Assembly: GCA_003159495.1 (NCBI GenBank)
Contig: PLPI01000041.1
Span: 26,224 to 58,544, forward strand
DNA: 32,321 bases
Origin: a candidate division FCPU426 bacterium
GTDB lineage: Bacteria; Oederibacteriota; PGYV01; Palsa-1178
Direction: 5' to 3'
Position numbers and translations under genes: made by a program. The notes beneath the pieces are model-generated. The model made no database searches and was not told the DNA's origin. It saw only the letters and a list, made by a program, of their open reading frames with translations. Each line of letters starts with the position of its first letter. The first letter of the stretch is position 1. Positions 29,032 through 32,321 of the stretch are shown in pieces.

Positions 29032-29904
29032 ATGAAAAGCCAGCTGTCTGTAATATTCGACCTGCTGCGCGTAAAACAATGGGCGAAAAACATGCTTATT
29101 TTTGCCGCCCTGGTATTCACGAACAACCTCTTTAATTTCCCCTTTTTCCTGAAGGTCCTGATTGGATTTTTCCTGCTTTCGTTCGCGTCGTCCTCGCTTT
29201 ACATATTCAACGACATCAACGACTGCAAGGAAGACCGCCTGCACCCGGAAAAAAAATTCAGGCCCATTGCATCCGGCGCCGTAAAAACAGATTTTGCGTA
29301 CACGTTAAGCGCCATTCTCATGACGATATCCCTGGCCTGCTCCTATTTTCTTTCGGTTCCCTTCTTTATCATTGTGCTTATATACGCCGTAATGACGGTA
29401 TTTTATACATTAAAATTAAAGAACATGGTAATTCTCGACGTCTTTGAGATTGCCGCGGGTTTTGTCATCCGCGCAGCGGCGGGCGCGCTTGTTATTTCAG
29501 TCACCATATCGCCGTGGCTGCTCATATGCACCACGCTTGTGGCCCTTTTTGTGGCCCTTTCAAAAAGGCGCCACGAACTCTCCCTTCCGGACTCGAATAA
29601 GCACAGGAAAGTTTTACAGGAATATTCCATACCGCTGCTTGACCAGATGATATCGGTGGTCACGGCATCAACCGTGGTCGCCTACAGCCTTTATGCCTTT
29701 ACCTCGCCTACTGCCGAAAAACACAATTATATGATGCTAACTGTCCCGTTTGTTTTATACGGCATATTCCGCTACCTTTACCTGGTGCATAAAAAAAACC
29801 TGGGCGGCTCGCCGGAAAATGTGTTTTTAAAGGACATCCCCATGATAGTAAATATCGTCCTTTATATAATTTCCACAATCGTCATAGTGTATTTTGTAAG
29901 ATGA
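29032..29904 (+). CDS. UbiA-family polyprenyl-phosphate phosphoribosyltransferase (DPPR synthase-like)
   Basis: The 290-residue integral membrane protein has about nine transmembrane helices. It carries the first aspartate-rich motif in the form found in decaprenyl-phosphate 5-phosphoribosyltransferases: NDINDCKEDRLHPEKKFRP (60-78), preceded by LLRVKQWAKN. A second basic/acidic loop is near KRRHELSLPDSNKHRKVLQEY. These enzymes transfer phosphoribose from PRPP to a polyprenyl phosphate, feeding ribose or arabinose to envelope glycans. The usual dephosphorylating and epimerising partners (Rv3807c, DprE1/2-like) are absent nearby, so the final product here is open. Its stop overlaps the PfkB start by four bases. 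Confidence 0.88.
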   Translation: MKSQLSVIFDLLRVKQWAKNMLIFAALVFTNNLFNFPFFLKVLIGFFLLSFASSSLYIFNDINDCKEDRLHPEKKFRPIASGAVKTDFAYTLSAILMTISLACSYFLSVPFFIIVLIYAVMTVFYTLKLKNMVILDVFEIAAGFVIRAAAGALVISVTISPWLLICTTLVALFVALSKRRHELSLPDSNKHRKVLQEYSIPLLDQMISVVTASTVVAYSLYAFTSPTAEKHNYMMLTVPFVLYGIFRYLYLVHKKNLGGSPENVFLKDIPMIVNIVLYIISTIVIVYFVR

Positions 29905-30839
29905 TAGCCACAGTAACTTTAAACCCCACCATTGACATTGTAGCGCCCGTAAAAAATCTGGTTAAAGGCTCGGTGCTGCGCACAAAGGCCGTATATTCCT
30001 ATCCGGGAGGCAAAGGGACCAACGTGGCGCGCGCCCTTGTATCGCTCGGAGCGCGGGCCCTCTCCTGCGGATTTACCGGCATAAGGGATTCCCGTGAAAC
30101 TGAACATTTTTTAAAACACTACGGCGTGGAGCCCGACCTTGTGGCCTGCACCGGATCAAACAGAATATGCCTGCTCATAACCGAAACTTCCGGGGCCGGT
30201 TCGGAAACCGTCATCAACAGCGAATCTGATATCGACATATCAAAAAAAGATACGGCCGCCCTTATGGAAAAACTCGGCGCGGCGGCAAAAAAATGCACGC
30301 ACATGATTTTTTCCGGGAGCCTGCCGCTGTCCCTGCCGGAAAATTTTTATGAAAAAGCCGTCCGTGCCGTGCGCCGCGATACCCGAGTGATACTAGATAC
30401 CTCATCGCGGTATCTGTTCCACGGCGTCAAAGCCGCGCCGCATATCATCAAACAGAACATACACGAGCTTGAAAGCGCGTTCGGCAAAAAACTCGGCTCC
30501 CCTGCGGTATTAAAAACTTTTATTAAAAAACTGTCCGCAAAGCACTCCATACCGGTTATAATAACCACGATGAATGAAAAAGGCTCACTGCTTTATGACA
30601 GCGGAAAATTTGTTTTTTATCCTGCCGTCAGGGTTAAAGACAGCGTTTCCCCTGTAGGGTGCGGCGACGCTTTCTCGGCGGGGTTGGCTTATGGATTGTC
30701 AAAAGGGTTTGATGCTTCGGCAGGCTGCCGTTACGGCGCGGCTGCCGCGGCCGCGAATCTGGCCCATCTGGGCTCATGTTTTTTTCCAAAAAAAGAGGCG
30801 TCATTTTTTTTAAAGCTTGTAAAAGAAAAAAAGTACTGA
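29901..30839 (+). CDS. PfkB-type sugar-phosphate kinase (1-phosphofructokinase family)
   Basis: The 312-residue protein is a PfkB/ribokinase-fold kinase. It begins MIATVTLNPTIDIV, has the substrate signature YPGGKGTNVARAL (34-46) and the C-terminal motif SPVGCGDAFSAG (250-261), with catalytic Asp256. Cys replaces the more usual Ala in the GAGD motif. The N-terminal form TLNPTID and the GGKGTNVA motif point to 1-phosphofructokinase or tagatose-6-phosphate kinase. No fructose PTS genes are adjacent, so the substrate could be another furanose phosphate. Its overlap with the UbiA gene suggests that its product or substrate is linked to polyprenyl-sugar synthesis, which is inference. It runs tail to tail into the CDF gene with no spare base. 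Confidence 0.88.
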   Translation: MIATVTLNPTIDIVAPVKNLVKGSVLRTKAVYSYPGGKGTNVARALVSLGARALSCGFTGIRDSRETEHFLKHYGVEPDLVACTGSNRICLLITETSGAGSETVINSESDIDISKKDTAALMEKLGAAAKKCTHMIFSGSLPLSLPENFYEKAVRAVRRDTRVILDTSSRYLFHGVKAAPHIIKQNIHELESAFGKKLGSPAVLKTFIKKLSAKHSIPVIITTMNEKGSLLYDSGKFVFYPAVRVKDSVSPVGCGDAFSAGLAYGLSKGFDASAGCRYGAAAAAANLAHLGSCFFPKKEASFFLKLVKEKKY

Positions 30840-31760
30840 TTATTCCAGCGTGCCGCCGGCGTAAAAAGGCTCAATATGCACCAGCGTATTGCATTCCCCG
30901 AACATTTCCCTTAACTTCCCGTCAATTTCCGTCGTAAGTTCATGGGAGCACTCGACGGTCATGCCCGGGTCTACTTTTACGTGCATGTCTATAAAAATTG
31001 TCGAGCCGCTCTGGCGCGACCTTATTTTGTGGAAATCCTTTATGTCCTTCATGGCAAGAAGCATATTCTCTATGGAATTCATCTCCGCCTCGGATAGCCC
31101 CCTGTCAATCATCTGCTGCGTCAGCTTCGACGAAAGCCTGATAAATATCCCCACCACCCAGAGCCCGACAAAAACAGCGCCGAGCGGGTCTATCCACCAC
31201 AGCCCCGTAAACCTCATTATAATAAGGGCCGCCGCTATCCCGGCCGATGTCACCACATCCGCCCTGAGGTGTTCGCCGTCGACCTCAATGCCGACCGACC
31301 TTAATTGTTTTCCTTTTTTTATCAGGTAAATGGATACCAGCATATTTATAATGGCTGAAATTATCATTATCACTATAGCAGTTGCGACAAACTGATGCGG
31401 GGTTTTTGTGGAAAATTTTTTTATCCCCTCGAATACTATTCCGCATCCGACGAGAAGTATAAGTATGTTCTCGGCCCAGCCGGAAATTATCTCGATTTTA
31501 CCGTGGCCGTACTGGTGGTCCTTATCCGGGGGCTTAAGGGAATTTTTTACCCCGACATAGGCGATAAGCGATGCCATCAGGTCGTTGGCGGAATGAAGAG
31601 CCTCCGCCACGATGCTGATTAATCCGGACATTATCCCGATTGTGAGCTTCATTATAACAAGCGCGGCGTTGGAGGCTATGGATAATATTATTACCTTTTC
31701 CTTTTCTCTTTTAATTTTCTCGGAGAGCCCCGAGTTGTCAATCTGCGTTGTGCCGCTCAT
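30840..31760 (-). CDS. Cation diffusion facilitator (CDF) metal exporter
   Basis: The 306-residue protein has six transmembrane helices and a C-terminal cytoplasmic domain. The metal-transport site shows the two H-x3-D pairs of zinc/iron CDFs: HSAND (56-60) in helix II and HLRAD (164-168) in helix V. The loop motif HQYGHGK (82-88) is also typical. The C-terminal part (MNSIENMLLAMKDIKDFHKIRSRQSG, then FIDMHVKVDPGMTVECSHELTTEI) is the dimerising ferredoxin-like domain. It exports divalent metal (zinc, iron or manganese) in exchange for protons. GAGGT precedes the ATG. It follows the TudS-like gene by 17 bases and is probably co-transcribed with it. Confidence 0.93.
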   Translation of the reverse strand: MSGTTQIDNSGLSEKIKREKEKVIILSIASNAALVIMKLTIGIMSGLISIVAEALHSANDLMASLIAYVGVKNSLKPPDKDHQYGHGKIEIISGWAENILILLVGCGIVFEGIKKFSTKTPHQFVATAIVIMIISAIINMLVSIYLIKKGKQLRSVGIEVDGEHLRADVVTSAGIAAALIIMRFTGLWWIDPLGAVFVGLWVVGIFIRLSSKLTQQMIDRGLSEAEMNSIENMLLAMKDIKDFHKIRSRQSGSTIFIDMHVKVDPGMTVECSHELTTEIDGKLREMFGECNTLVHIEPFYAGGTLE

Positions 31761-31777
31761 TTTAAAACCTCGTTTTT

Positions 31778-32239
31778 TTATTTTTCAAGCAATTCCAGAA
31801 AATTTTCCTCGGTGTATATTTTGATGTTTTCCCTTTCAAGCGCCGCCGCGAGCAGGCCCGGCGCCGCAACCAGGGTCCCGGTAAAAGTGCCGTCATGTAT
31901 TTTTTTAACCCCGCACGCGGGGCTTTTTTCCTTTAATATCACCGCGGTGACTCCCATGCTTTTCGCGGCCTTAACAAAATCCTCCACGCCGGCGGCTATT
32001 TCTGCGGTATGGTCCCCGCCTTTTTTATCCACTATACGCGCCCTGCCGGAGAGAACATCCCTGCCCGTACCGCCGGTAATTTCCACCGGCTCCCTTGGTA
32101 TTTTCCTGCCGCCCATGACCTCGGGGCACAGAGGCAGAGCCCTGCCGGACATTACAAGCTCCCTTATTTTTTCATTGAGCCTGTGGGTTGCGTCATATCT
32201 TGTTTCAACGCCGGCCAGGCACGCGCTTACGAGTATCAT
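31778..32239 (-). CDS. DUF523 / TudS-like [4Fe-4S] thiouracil desulfurase family protein
   Basis: The 153-residue protein is a DUF523 family member. It has all three conserved cysteines: Cys7 (SACLAG), Cys38 (LCPEVMGG) and Cys109 (SPACG). In the characterised relative TudS these bind a [4Fe-4S] cluster that removes sulfur from 2-thiouracil; whether this protein does the same is not known. Other landmarks are PVEITGG, ARIVDKKGGDHTAEI and ILKEKSPACG. The start is ATG 32239, with AAAGGGGA upstream; the frame extends 12 codons further but without support. The 82 bases beyond it to the window end show no gene. Confidence 0.88.
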   Translation of the reverse strand: MILVSACLAGVETRYDATHRLNEKIRELVMSGRALPLCPEVMGGRKIPREPVEITGGTGRDVLSGRARIVDKKGGDHTAEIAAGVEDFVKAAKSMGVTAVILKEKSPACGVKKIHDGTFTGTLVAAPGLLAAALERENIKIYTEENFLELLEK

Positions 32240-32321
32240 AAAATCCCCTTTCGATACTTTCGGAAAACCCCGCACATGTTGCCGGATCCATGGTATATGA
32301 CATTTTTATTGGCCTTGCGCC

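Noticed and set aside
1-32302. Terminal inverted repeat of the window: TGTCATATACC at 1-11 and its complement at 32292-32302
   Set aside because: Only 11 bases match, the flanks diverge at once, and window edges are arbitrary; a chance match is the simplest reading.

Overview
The window reads as chromosomal DNA from an uncultivated-type diderm (outer-membrane-bearing) bacterium, probably a fermentative or anaerobic carbohydrate user. Support for this: several lipoproteins with clear lipoboxes, a probable outer-membrane beta-barrel protein, a secreted GH44-type glycanase, a periplasmic AGE-family epimerase, and no phage, plasmid, tRNA or rRNA genes. I cannot name the phylum from sequence alone. 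Most genes have strong Shine-Dalgarno (SD) sites and many promoters are near-consensus sigma-70 with 17-base spacers, so starts can usually be decided; several differ from the longest open frame.

Layout. 51-2062: a PadR repressor and a two-domain flavodoxin-like protein in one operon. 2133-2989: a DNRLRE lipoprotein with its own promoter and terminator. 3005-10995: an accessory stretch rich in toxin-antitoxin-like and stress genes: a solitary XRE antitoxin-like gene, a small membrane protein, OsmC, a ketopantoate-reductase family protein, a small unknown gene, a HEPN domain fused to a decapitated DUF2075 helicase, its MNT nucleotidyltransferase partner, a Nudix hydrolase, a Fic enzyme, two exported proteins and a HigBA module. 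11309-14961: an envelope operon (lipoprotein, second DNRLRE lipoprotein, beta-barrel). 15156-22363: carbohydrate genes (AGE epimerase, GH44 with an AraC regulator, a GH-like TIM-barrel protein with an alpha/beta hydrolase) plus two small membrane proteins. 22550-24981: pyruvate kinase coupled to a FecR-domain protein. 25015-26721: an array of four tiny exported Ala/Lys-rich proteins preceded by a fifth exported basic protein. 26840-28397: a membrane diguanylate cyclase divergent from the next operon. 28332-30839: lipoprotein, UbiA-type prenyl-phosphate phosphoribosyltransferase and PfkB kinase. 30840-32239: TudS-like desulfurase and a CDF metal exporter.

How the parts work together. Regulation is unusually legible: five small regulators or toxin-antitoxin genes (PadR, XRE, MNT-HEPN, Fic, HigBA) each sit behind a strong promoter whose core is overlapped by palindromes or short iterons, as expected for autoregulation. 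The items most worth follow-up are the in-frame HEPN-helicase chimera at 5469-6671, the three 20-bp-phased operators at 7223-7277, and the secreted cationic micro-protein array at 25063-26269.
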